A stretch of DNA of 64,000 bases, from NCBI GenBank assembly GCA_963931925.1, contig OZ007569.1, positions 9,266,707 to 9,330,706 on the forward strand, given 5' to 3'. Below are positions 9,469-18,117 of this stretch, piece by piece (within the stretch, counting starts at the first letter, position 1; every line of letters starts with the position of its first letter). Source of the stretch: Onchidella celtica (Eukaryota > Mollusca > Gastropoda > Systellommatophora > Onchidiidae). The notes beneath the pieces are model-generated. The model did not search any database and was not told the DNA's origin. It saw nothing but the letters and a program-made list of their open reading frames with translations. The position numbers and the translations under genes were made by a program.

Positions 9469-11781
9469 ATGGATGGATGTGACACCGATGGAATACTATA
9501 CATCAGAAATGGTTTGTGTGGGACAGTGTATCTCTCCATTGACAAGGAGGAGCCTATCATGCTCCAGTTTGTTCAGAACATCCGATTGGAAGTAGTAATA
9601 CACGATGGAAAATCACATGAGGAAGTGAATGAAACACCACCTGAACAAAACATTCCTGATGTGGAAGAGTCTGCCAGTCAAGTTTGTGCCACTGATGACA
9701 CTTCAGAATGCGTGCAAAATGGATTTGCAAGATCTAGAGCAAACACTGATTTAGTAGATAATGAAACTGTCAGAGATGAAAAACATTTTATTAAAGAGCA
9801 GAGTATCAAAGAGAAACCTAGGAGCAGGGCACCCTCTCAAAGAACATTGTCCAGGAGAGCTGTATTACCAGATAGTAATAAGAAAGAGGAGAGTGGTTTG
9901 AAACATAAATATTTACATAATAAGAGATTAAAAACTTCTTCAGTAAAAGTGCAAGGGGAACTTTCCCGCAGCACTGATTACAAAGAGAACCAGTCCAGGA
10001 GACACAGTGAGACACTTGTGCAAACTCGAAGAAAAAGTAAGAGAAAAATGACAAGTCCTCAGAAAGTCGGATCTGACAGAAATACTGGTAAAAAAGCTAA
10101 TGTCACCGGAGCATCAAGGAGAGGAAGTAAGCTGATCTCTGTTAAAGGCAAAAAATTACCCAATTCAAAAGGCAAGGTGAGGGCGAAGGAGAAAAATAAG
10201 CATGTTTCAGAAGTGCACAAAATGAAGGAAAAAAGTGCCAAGTGGAAGTTAGCACAGGAAATTACCTGTCCACATTGTCTGAAAGTGTTTGAAAATCAAC
10301 AGTCTTATTATGACCATAAGAAAACTTCACGGTCATCTTCTTATAAATGTGACGTCTGCCAGAAACAGTTTCCTTTCAAAGCCCATCTTCAGGCCCATAC
10401 AAAAGCTTATCACTTTGACTGCAAAGTGGCGTCAAATTTGAAAGAAACAGATCCTTGCATTTGTCATATATGTGGTTCAGAGGTTAAAAATCTGTTTGCC
10501 TTGAAAAAGCACCTGATGTTTCATACACAAGAATACTTGTATAAATGCTGTATTTGTGGGAAGCAGTTTGTGGAGCCTGGAACTTTGAATAACCATATGG
10601 CCACACACAAATCAGGGGGAATGATACGGTGTAAGTGCTGTGACCAGCTGTTTGCCACAAGAGGAGCCCTGGCAAAACACAAACTATCTTTGCTAGAAGT
10701 CAAGTGTCACTTATGTGAAGAAATATTTCCCAACAGAACTAGTAGAACTCAGCACTACAAAACTGCTCACCCAAATGATATTCTGAAATGCCCAAAATGT
10801 GCAAATATGTTTTCATCTCAGGAAGAATTGGAGGAACACTTAACAAAACATAACCGCTATAAAAAGAAGCAATGCACTATATGTGGAAAGCTGTTTTCCA
10901 GACTGGAGAAGCACATAATAACTCATAAAACTAACACAGAAATCGACGAGAGTGAACTGTTTGTTTGTGACAAATGTCCGAGGAAATTCACAAACAGATC
11001 TTCTTTCCAAAGACATCTTTCCACTCATAGCCAAGAAAAACCCTACCAGTGCCCTAGTTGTCCTCTACAGTTTGCAGACTGTGGAGTCTTGAGAAAGCAT
11101 TTGCGCAGACATTCTTCACTGATGCCGTATGAGTGTGATGTATGTGGTAAAAAATGCAAGGAACCTGGCAACCTCAAAGTGCACATGCGAATTCATTCAG
11201 AAACTAAACAGTTCCACTGCTCTCTTTGCCCACAGGGTTTCAACTATAAGAGTTCATTGGAAGGTCACATGAGATCCCGTCATTCACAGGTTCCCACAAC
11301 CGTGTCATCCCAGGGCTCTAGTGTTAAACAGGAATTTGAGAAGAATGTGGAATCAGATCTTCATCAAACATTCAACTTTAGAATAGGCAACTCAGAATCA
11401 AATGTGAACCAAGTGTGTGACAACAGATCGGGGAGACAAGAACCCTGTCTCAATCCAGCTTACACAAATGGGACAGATATGCCCTTTAAGCCTTCATACA
11501 GTGAAAACACTGTTGGCCCAGAACCAGTTAACTTGATGGCGAGACAGGTGTATGAAACTCAACCAGTGAATACAAACACATTGGGTCTAAATTTGGCACC
11601 AAAACATTTGTATGCTGTAGATTCATCAGGAACTGGTGCAATAAACTTGTCATCAGCATTATATACGCAGGATGGACAGCCAGTAATGAGCACCCACCCC
11701 AGTGAGGAAAGTTCAGTGAATGTCATGTCACTGGATGTAACAACTGTGAATGTGTCATCAATGAATGTTAGCTTATATTGA
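9469..11781 (+). CDS. C2H2 zinc-finger protein ZF3 with family N-terminal module
   Basis: A 770-residue probable nuclear DNA-binding protein. The N-terminal module is recognisable as ILYIRNGLCGTVYLSID, then an F and IRLEVV strand. The linker is rich in Lys, Arg and Ser. Twelve zinc-finger motifs span about residues 266-605. The first is the half finger (CPHC...DH). The fifth lacks its second zinc-binding His (KHKLSLLEVKC where paralogues have KHQLTH). The eighth is shortened (CTICGKLFSRLEKH). A 165-residue finger-free tail ends in a Ser/Val/Asn-rich segment. The open frame extends 27 codons upstream from a GTG, but only the ATG at 9469 aligns with the paralogues. ZF4 is its closest relative in the window, sharing the broken fifth finger and many linker residues. 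Confidence 0.88.
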   Translation: MDGCDTDGILYIRNGLCGTVYLSIDKEEPIMLQFVQNIRLEVVIHDGKSHEEVNETPPEQNIPDVEESASQVCATDDTSECVQNGFARSRANTDLVDNETVRDEKHFIKEQSIKEKPRSRAPSQRTLSRRAVLPDSNKKEESGLKHKYLHNKRLKTSSVKVQGELSRSTDYKENQSRRHSETLVQTRRKSKRKMTSPQKVGSDRNTGKKANVTGASRRGSKLISVKGKKLPNSKGKVRAKEKNKHVSEVHKMKEKSAKWKLAQEITCPHCLKVFENQQSYYDHKKTSRSSSYKCDVCQKQFPFKAHLQAHTKAYHFDCKVASNLKETDPCICHICGSEVKNLFALKKHLMFHTQEYLYKCCICGKQFVEPGTLNNHMATHKSGGMIRCKCCDQLFATRGALAKHKLSLLEVKCHLCEEIFPNRTSRTQHYKTAHPNDILKCPKCANMFSSQEELEEHLTKHNRYKKKQCTICGKLFSRLEKHIITHKTNTEIDESELFVCDKCPRKFTNRSSFQRHLSTHSQEKPYQCPSCPLQFADCGVLRKHLRRHSSLMPYECDVCGKKCKEPGNLKVHMRIHSETKQFHCSLCPQGFNYKSSLEGHMRSRHSQVPTTVSSQGSSVKQEFEKNVESDLHQTFNFRIGNSESNVNQVCDNRSGRQEPCLNPAYTNGTDMPFKPSYSENTVGPEPVNLMARQVYETQPVNTNTLGLNLAPKHLYAVDSSGTGAINLSSALYTQDGQPVMSTHPSEESSVNVMSLDVTTVNVSSMNVSLY

Positions 11782-12018
11782 TTGACTTTTTTCATTTCAT
11801 TTTTGTGGTAGAGCTGCTGATGCATTTCATTTACAAGTTGTTTATATGGAATCATGTTGTATGCTGTGTTGAAATGGACAGTTGTACTTACAGATCATCA
11901 CAGTGTTAAATTGAATATGAGTGGTCATTGGGTACATGTGTTTGGTTTGAATCTACTCAACTTGTGAATTGACATCTGTCAGTTGTGAATCAACATCCGT
12001 TATGCATGCTTTTATTGT

Positions 12019-12024
12019 AATAAA
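12019..12024 (+). terminator. Poly(A) signal, ZF3
   Basis: AATAAA lies 238 bp after the ZF3 stop and 214 bp before the end of the ZF4 splice acceptor, repeating the arrangement seen between ZF2 and ZF3. Confidence 0.5.
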
Positions 12025-12221
12025 AAAACTTAAGTGACTCTTTCCTAAATACAAGACAAAGATAGAAAAAATAATCCCAGTAATGTTTTGATAGGTGAAA
12101 ATTGTATGTGTCAGTAGGGAGAGATGCATGGAGTGGTATACCCTGTAATGTTTAATTTTGAAATTGGCAAGAGGCAGCCTAGGGAGAAAGTAGAAGCTCC
12201 AGCACGTGTTTTCACACGTCC

Positions 12222-12238
12222 TCCTGTTATATTTTCAG
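12222..12238 (+). other. Conserved 3' splice acceptor upstream of ZF4
   Basis: TCCTGTTATATTTTCAG is identical over 17 bases to the acceptor before ZF5. It is followed by ATGTCCCTT and CAAGTC.TGATGG, the same exon-start pattern as ZF3. It lies 302 bp before the ZF4 ATG. Confidence 0.65.
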
Positions 12239-12539
12239 ATGTCCCTTGATGCAAGTCAAGTCCTGATGGGCATTGTATTGACATCTGGAGCCATCCCTGC
12301 ACTCTGTTAGTCAACTTAGTGTTAGTAGGAGTGCCAGAAGTTAGTCATTGCTTACAGCACATTGGTTCTGTAAAGAACTGTCTGTGATTTCATATTGCAC
12401 TTGTGACTGTAAATTGAAAAACTGTGTCACTATTGTATATTGTATCTGGGCCAGTTTCAAGTCGTATTGTCTGAAACATTTCATCTTTGTGACAACTTCT
12501 TTTGTAGTGATCAGGTACAGGAATGAAAAGAGGCAAAGT

Positions 12540-14597
12540 ATGGCAGTGGAAAGTGATAAATGCTTCTTGTATGAGACCAGTCATGCATGTGGAGTAATCT
12601 ACCTCACTCTTGATGACAAGTCACCAGTTTTCATAGGTTTCCATCACAGTATTAAGATTGAAATCAAACTGAATGCCAAGAATCTTTCTCCTGTTGTTGC
12701 ACACAAGCAGCCATCATCACATAGAATAGGTCTCCGACCTTCTTCCAGAGCTTGCCTTGATGTAAACAAAAGTGAACATGAAGTTGAGATAGCTCATTCT
12801 TATCCCAACTTGAACCAACAATGCTCCAACAGGCAGCAGGAGATGGTGACCAATAGTAATACAGACACTGAAGATGTTAATTCAGAAGAGGAATGTAAGA
12901 AACGGAAAACAAAGACGAAAGGCAGTGTTTCTTCTTCAAAGAACAAATATCGGAGTAAAAGAATCAGTAAGCAAACACCAACAAAAGCAAAGCAAACGAA
13001 GGCCATCAAAATTGCAAATAATGAAAAACGGAGAAAAAAGGTGTCAAAGAAGGATGACAACGAGAAAATTCTTAAAGTGCCTTCCACTGGGAGTTGGACT
13101 CGGAAAAAGAAGGATTGTAAAACTATATCTAATGGGGACAGTTCTGAATATGATCAAGATGCACTTGAAAGCCAGAGCAATGAAAAGACGGAATTAGAAT
13201 CCAAAAACTCTGAAGAGAGTCCAGTTACCTGTGAATACTGCTTGAAAACTTTTGATTCTCGGAGAGGCTTTTATAATCATAGAAGATCAAGAACAGTAGA
13301 ACACGAATGTAGTGAATGTAAGAAAACATTTTCTTTTCGTGCTCATTTACTAGTGCACATGAAAGAGCATAGAACCAGAAAAGGCAGTTCTGTTGATGAA
13401 AGTAAACGTGCTCTTTGTGATGTTTGTGGTTTAGATTCCAAGAATGTGACACGTCTTAAGAAACACATGCTCATTCACACTGGAGAGTACTATTATCAAT
13501 GCTGTGTGTGTGACAAAAGTATTTCAGGTTTTGGGGCTATGAATAACCATATGGTCAGTCATAAAAGTGCTGGGATGATCAAATGCAATTGTTGTGCAAA
13601 GTATTTTTCCACCAGGGCCGAACTGTCAAGACATCAGTTGGCACAGTTGGATATTAAGTGTCATCTTTGTGGAGAAGTTTTCCCAAACAGGACCAGTAGA
13701 ACTGTGCATTATAAACTGGCCCATCCCTACAACATCCTGCGATGTGATATCTGCAATCACATGTTCTCATCTCAAGAAGAGCTGACCAACCATATGATCT
13801 ACCATACTAAATACAAAAAGAAGCAGTGTACCACATGTGGCAAATTTGTGTCCAGGCTGGAGAAACACATCCTCACACACAAATCTTTGAAGGATTTGGA
13901 TGAAAGTGAACTGTTTATATGTGACAAATGTCCCATGAAATTTATGCTGAAATCATCATTGCAGCGTCATCAAAGAACACATAGCCAGGAGAGACCTTTT
14001 GTATGCTATCAATGCCCCAAGACTTTCTCTTGTCGTAGTGTACTGCTCAAGCACATCAAGTCTCATTCTTCTATAATGCCTTATGAATGTGACGTTTGTG
14101 GAAAACGATGCAAAGAGAAAAGCAACTTGAAAGTCCACATGCGTACTCATTCTGATACTAAGGCATTTCCATGCTCCATGTGCACACAGGCTTTTGGGTA
14201 CAAAAACTCGCTGGAGGCTCATATGAAATCTAAACACCCTGCAGGTCAGGGTGCTGTAGTTTTGAAAAAGGATGCAGATTTGGCTGGCTATACAGTGGCT
14301 GAGACCAGAAATGTAGAGGGGGGAAAAGATTACATTAATTGTGTTGAAGGACATGGCCAGGATTACCCAGTCGCTCTAAATGATGATAAAGAATACATCC
14401 AAATGTCAAGGCCTGTGGGGACATTTACCCCTACCCAAATACAGTCACAAGATTTGAGTCATGTTCAAAGAGAATTGACAGCCAACAATTGCGATATTGC
14501 ATTAGATGAAAGATCTCTTGGGGCTTGCTTATTTCCTATAGATCCTAGACTAGCCATTGCCAGAGGTGTCTATTCACACACTCATCACCCTTGTTAG
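12540..14597 (+). CDS. C2H2 zinc-finger protein ZF4 with family N-terminal module
   Basis: A 685-residue probable nuclear DNA-binding protein. The family module is clear in the first 50 residues (LYETSHACGVIYLTLDDKSP, then F and IKIEIK). A basic linker (RRKKVSKKDD, TRKKKDCK) follows. Twelve zinc-finger motifs run from about residue 229 to 565: half finger first (CEYC...NH), fifth finger missing its second His (RHQLAQLDIKC), eighth shortened (CTTCGKFVSRLEKH). A finger-free tail of about 120 residues follows. The frame is open 64 codons further upstream, starting at TTG; that part is Cys/Phe-rich, not conserved and interrupted by splice-like sequence, so I took the ATG at 12540. It is probably a tandem duplicate of ZF3, with tails that have since diverged. 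Confidence 0.88.
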   Translation: MAVESDKCFLYETSHACGVIYLTLDDKSPVFIGFHHSIKIEIKLNAKNLSPVVAHKQPSSHRIGLRPSSRACLDVNKSEHEVEIAHSYPNLNQQCSNRQQEMVTNSNTDTEDVNSEEECKKRKTKTKGSVSSSKNKYRSKRISKQTPTKAKQTKAIKIANNEKRRKKVSKKDDNEKILKVPSTGSWTRKKKDCKTISNGDSSEYDQDALESQSNEKTELESKNSEESPVTCEYCLKTFDSRRGFYNHRRSRTVEHECSECKKTFSFRAHLLVHMKEHRTRKGSSVDESKRALCDVCGLDSKNVTRLKKHMLIHTGEYYYQCCVCDKSISGFGAMNNHMVSHKSAGMIKCNCCAKYFSTRAELSRHQLAQLDIKCHLCGEVFPNRTSRTVHYKLAHPYNILRCDICNHMFSSQEELTNHMIYHTKYKKKQCTTCGKFVSRLEKHILTHKSLKDLDESELFICDKCPMKFMLKSSLQRHQRTHSQERPFVCYQCPKTFSCRSVLLKHIKSHSSIMPYECDVCGKRCKEKSNLKVHMRTHSDTKAFPCSMCTQAFGYKNSLEAHMKSKHPAGQGAVVLKKDADLAGYTVAETRNVEGGKDYINCVEGHGQDYPVALNDDKEYIQMSRPVGTFTPTQIQSQDLSHVQRELTANNCDIALDERSLGACLFPIDPRLAIARGVYSHTHHPC

Positions 14598-14692
14598 CAT
14601 TTCTGTTGACATTTTTGGGGTTTTCAAAAAATTTGTCTAAGGTTGTTTTTCAATATGTCACTATTGCCAGTATATCTGAAAATTTGTGGAAG

Positions 14693-14705
14693 GTTATATT
14701 TTCAG
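14693..14705 (+). other. Extra copy of the acceptor motif
   Basis: GTTATATTTTCAG matches the last 13 bases of the ZF4 and ZF5 acceptors exactly. The sequence after it (GAATTGGCCAG) does not resemble the conserved exon start, and a full-length acceptor lies 424 bp further on. It may be a relic or an alternative acceptor for ZF5. Confidence 0.35.
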
Positions 14706-15112
14706 GAATTGGCCAGATTTCAATGTTATTTTTATCAAAGACAGTATTTGAGTGCTGAACAAATATATGATTTTTGTAATTTTTTTTTGCATAGTAGGCA
14801 ATATGTATGTTCATTGACAGTGGCTTTTTATGGCAACTTGTTTTAGAGTATCAGGCTGCTTTTGAAAATATAATATATTTACGAGAGAAAAAAATTTAAG
14901 GATGAAACACTGATTGATTTCTACACTGCTCTGTTTGAAATATCAGGCTTCAAAGCACTTTTTTTATGACACTACATGAATGCCGATATATGCCATTTAC
15001 ACTGTTGAAACATTTAGCGTAAAAAATATGTGTATTTTTATAATCATCAAACTCAATTTGTATGAAAAAAAACCAACCGCCTGGAAAACACTACCGGCCT
15101 TCCTTCAAGTGC

Positions 15113-15129
15113 TCCTGTTATATTTTCAG
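15113..15129 (+). other. Conserved 3' splice acceptor upstream of ZF5
   Basis: TCCTGTTATATTTTCAG is followed by GTGCCC and CAAGTCTGGATGGAAAAT, the last matching ZF3. It lies 167 bp before the ZF5 ATG and 532 bp after the ZF4 stop. I saw no AATAAA between the ZF4 stop and this site. Confidence 0.65.
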
Positions 15130-15295
15130 GTGCCCAAAGCAAGTGCGGCAAGTCTGGATGGAAAATTCCCCACACATTTTCTGCACAAATTTTTCTTGCA
15201 GCTAGAGGTTGTGCTTCCAGAGGTGTTGTTTTTTTGTGTGTGTGTGTGTGCGTGCATAATTCTAACCACTTTTTGTACTTGTGACATAGAGGAGA

Positions 15296-17554
15296 ATGGC
15301 TGCAGGTCAGGGAAAGAATCATTTCTATAGTGCAACTGAAGCTAGTGGAGTTGTAGTTTATGTTATTGATGAAGATGAACCCGTATGTCTCAAATTTGGC
15401 AAGACCATAAAGATTAAAGTTTTGTTTGACTCATCTGATAGCTGGTCAGAATTTCAAGGGACAAGAAATGGGAGCTTTGATTTTATCTCAGAACATGCTG
15501 AAACTGAGGAAGTTCAGAGAAATGATCTCATGAATAAAATGAAAAATGTGTTGACTTGTGACGGTGAAGAGGAAAGTGGAGTACTCGGTGTGAAAGATGT
15601 TAAAGAGATTCAAACAGAGGTGGGTAAAAATGCATCAGAAAAGCTTTTTGTAGAAAAGGATAATGAGGATTACACTGAAGCTGACACAAAGGGGCTCAGA
15701 ACATCACAGAACAATAGCAGCCGTGTAGCATTGCCCAGAAGGGGTAAGAGAAATATGGCAACTCGTCCAGCCAAACTTGGATCTAATACTTCACATGGAA
15801 AAGCAGAGAGAGGAAGAAAAGAAATGGATGCCATTATCAAGGAAAATGAGCCTGTGCAGATAGTGTCTGAATCTGTTTCCCAATCTGGACTGGAAAATCA
15901 AAGTGACAGAACTAAGGTAAAAAGATTGAGCAAACTAAAGGTTAACTCTTACAGTAATCTTAAAAAGAGACTCAGAGCTTCAAAAACCTCAGCTGCACTA
16001 TTGAAGTCAGTGAAAAAGGTGAAATCGAGTAAACTGGGGAAAAATCAAACAAGAATTGGAAACCTAGATGAGGAAAATGAGCGAATTCCATCAGTACGAG
16101 TTAGACCAAGGAAGCTGCTGGAGTGCAAAACTGTTAAATGTGAGTATTGTGAGGTAGATTTTAAGAATCAGCAGGAGTATTATAACCACAGAAAAGCTGA
16201 GGAATCGGTCCATAAATGTGGCATATGTGGGAAGGTTGAACCATATGAGGCACATCTCATAGTGCATATGCAGAAACACAGGCGTGTTAAAGTTGATGTA
16301 TCATTGACTGGTGAAAATTCACAGCAAAACACAAATTCTGATAATCTGCATCCAAACAAGAAAAAGAAAAGTAAAAAGGAAAAAATGAAATGCAATGTAT
16401 GTGGACTTGTTGTATCTTCCATAGACAGTTTGAAAATTCACACAATGCTCCATACTGGGGAGTTTGCCTACCGATGCTGTGTTTGTGGTGAAAATTTTTC
16501 ATCACTTTCCTCACGTCAACATCATATGGATACCCATGTATCTGCCCAGAGATTTAAATGTAACCCTTGTGAACAGAGGTTTGCTTCAAGAGCTGAACTT
16601 GCAAAACATCAGCTTACTCATGAAATCAAATGTGCTCTGTGTGGGGAAGTTTTCCCCAATAGAACCAGCCGCACCTGTCATTTCAGAGTTTCACATCCGA
16701 ATGATATTCTGAAATGTTCAGTATGTTCCAGCATGTTTGCCACCGAGGAAGATTTGAGAAGGCACCTGCTTTACCACAGGAAAGGTAAAAGAGAGCAGTG
16801 CCCAGTTTGTGGCATAGTGGTAGCCAAACTGAAGGACCACATGTTACTTCACAACCAAATGGCACAGGAGAAAATGTATGTTTGTGATCAGTGTCCCATG
16901 AGATATCTGAGGAAATCAAACCTGGACAGACATATGCGAACACACACAGGAGAGAAACCATATGCCTGTGACAGATGCCCAAAACGATTCCGGAGCAATG
17001 GAATGTTAAGGAAACATCTTCTTACACACACTCAGGAAAGGCCTTATCAGTGTGAAGTTTGTGGCAAACGTTGCTCTCTCCGCTCCAATCTTAACATTCA
17101 CATGCGTGTCCATAGCAATGATCGGCACTTTTCTTGCACAATGTGTCCACAAGCTTTCAACCACAAAAATTCACTGATGGGTCATATGAAAAACAAACAT
17201 TCAAGGGAGATGAGTTTACAAGATATGCAAATGGACTTGCCGGTCAATCCTCCACATCAACAGCCACCACCTTCGCATCCAAATTTGCCGCCTGATATGA
17301 ATAAAATACCAGTAGATCCAAATAATCGTCAAATGCACCTGGGTCTGCCTGTTGGCATGGCCTCCAATCTGGATTCAGAAATGTTAATAAAAATGGAGAC
17401 ACACCAGGATTATAGTCAAATCCAAATGCAACTGAATTACCCCCCAAATGTACCCGTCAATCCACCTTCCAGTTTATTGATGGACACTGGAAGAATGCCC
17501 ATTGGCAAATATACTTTGCAGCATCAACCAGATCAAAGCCATGGGGGATATTGA
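15296..17554 (+). CDS. C2H2 zinc-finger protein ZF5 with family N-terminal module
   Basis: A 752-residue probable nuclear DNA-binding protein. The first 50 residues are the family module (FYSATEASGVVVYVIDEDEP, then F and IKIKVLFD). The acidic then basic linker contains several KK/RK clusters. Twelve zinc-finger motifs span about residues 281-635, starting with the half finger CEYC...NH. The eighth is shortened (CPVCGIVVAKLKDH), and an HTGEKPY linker precedes the tenth. The last 115 residues are rich in Pro, Asn and Met with no fingers, unlike any other tail in the window, and could be an interaction or activation region. The ATG at 15296 is the first in the conserved position. It is the last gene of the compact array; the next family member lies 17 kb away. 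Confidence 0.9.
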   Translation: MAAGQGKNHFYSATEASGVVVYVIDEDEPVCLKFGKTIKIKVLFDSSDSWSEFQGTRNGSFDFISEHAETEEVQRNDLMNKMKNVLTCDGEEESGVLGVKDVKEIQTEVGKNASEKLFVEKDNEDYTEADTKGLRTSQNNSSRVALPRRGKRNMATRPAKLGSNTSHGKAERGRKEMDAIIKENEPVQIVSESVSQSGLENQSDRTKVKRLSKLKVNSYSNLKKRLRASKTSAALLKSVKKVKSSKLGKNQTRIGNLDEENERIPSVRVRPRKLLECKTVKCEYCEVDFKNQQEYYNHRKAEESVHKCGICGKVEPYEAHLIVHMQKHRRVKVDVSLTGENSQQNTNSDNLHPNKKKKSKKEKMKCNVCGLVVSSIDSLKIHTMLHTGEFAYRCCVCGENFSSLSSRQHHMDTHVSAQRFKCNPCEQRFASRAELAKHQLTHEIKCALCGEVFPNRTSRTCHFRVSHPNDILKCSVCSSMFATEEDLRRHLLYHRKGKREQCPVCGIVVAKLKDHMLLHNQMAQEKMYVCDQCPMRYLRKSNLDRHMRTHTGEKPYACDRCPKRFRSNGMLRKHLLTHTQERPYQCEVCGKRCSLRSNLNIHMRVHSNDRHFSCTMCPQAFNHKNSLMGHMKNKHSREMSLQDMQMDLPVNPPHQQPPPSHPNLPPDMNKIPVDPNNRQMHLGLPVGMASNLDSEMLIKMETHQDYSQIQMQLNYPPNVPVNPPSSLLMDTGRMPIGKYTLQHQPDQSHGGY

Positions 17555-18033
17555 TACATGTTATATAGTGAACTGTGGCTGGCCATATAAAATTTGTAAT
17601 TCATTCATATTAGCTCATTTGCAGTGAAACTTAGATGTGCCCGAAATGTCATGGTAAAATAATTTCATTTGTACAGATTTGTCCCCGCAATACCTATTGG
17701 TAGACAAAAAGAAAATGGAGCATGGTAATTGTCTCTATGAGACCTGGCATGTGTCATTTGTCAGCTGGCTTTTATTTTATTTAGACTTTTACTACATTTT
17801 TAACACATGTTAATCATATCAGTTATGCAAATTTAACTGAATTTGAGGAAAGCAAAATGAGGTTAATGTGGTGTATCAAGTTTCAACCATTCAAGATGTC
17901 CACTTTTCTTGTAAGACTTCTTCATCATTGCATGAAATGCTTTTTGTTTATAGAGCTGATGGAATGTAATGAAACTGAAATGCCGAACTATCTGTAGGCA
18001 GCATGTAGAGTGCTTTAGTGAAGCTGCTGTTTC

Positions 18034-18117
18034 ATATCATCGGTTTCATGACAAAGGGGTGAATAGATAACAACAGCTTGTTATCTGTGCGCCCCTTCGT
18101 CATGAAATGGATGATAT
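18034..18117. repeat. 84-nt hairpin downstream of ZF5
   Basis: Two 40-base arms (18034-18073 and 18078-18117) are complementary except at six positions, three of which would be G-U pairs in RNA, around a four-base loop. The arms carry TTTCATGAC and AAGGGG blocks. It lies 480 bp after the ZF5 stop, so it could be in that gene's 3' UTR. A microRNA-like precursor or a small foldback transposon would both fit. No target duplication is visible. Confidence 0.5.

Noticed and set aside
12348..12539. 64-codon N-terminal extension of ZF4
   Set aside because: It starts at TTG, is Cys/Phe-rich and not conserved. It is probably 5' UTR.
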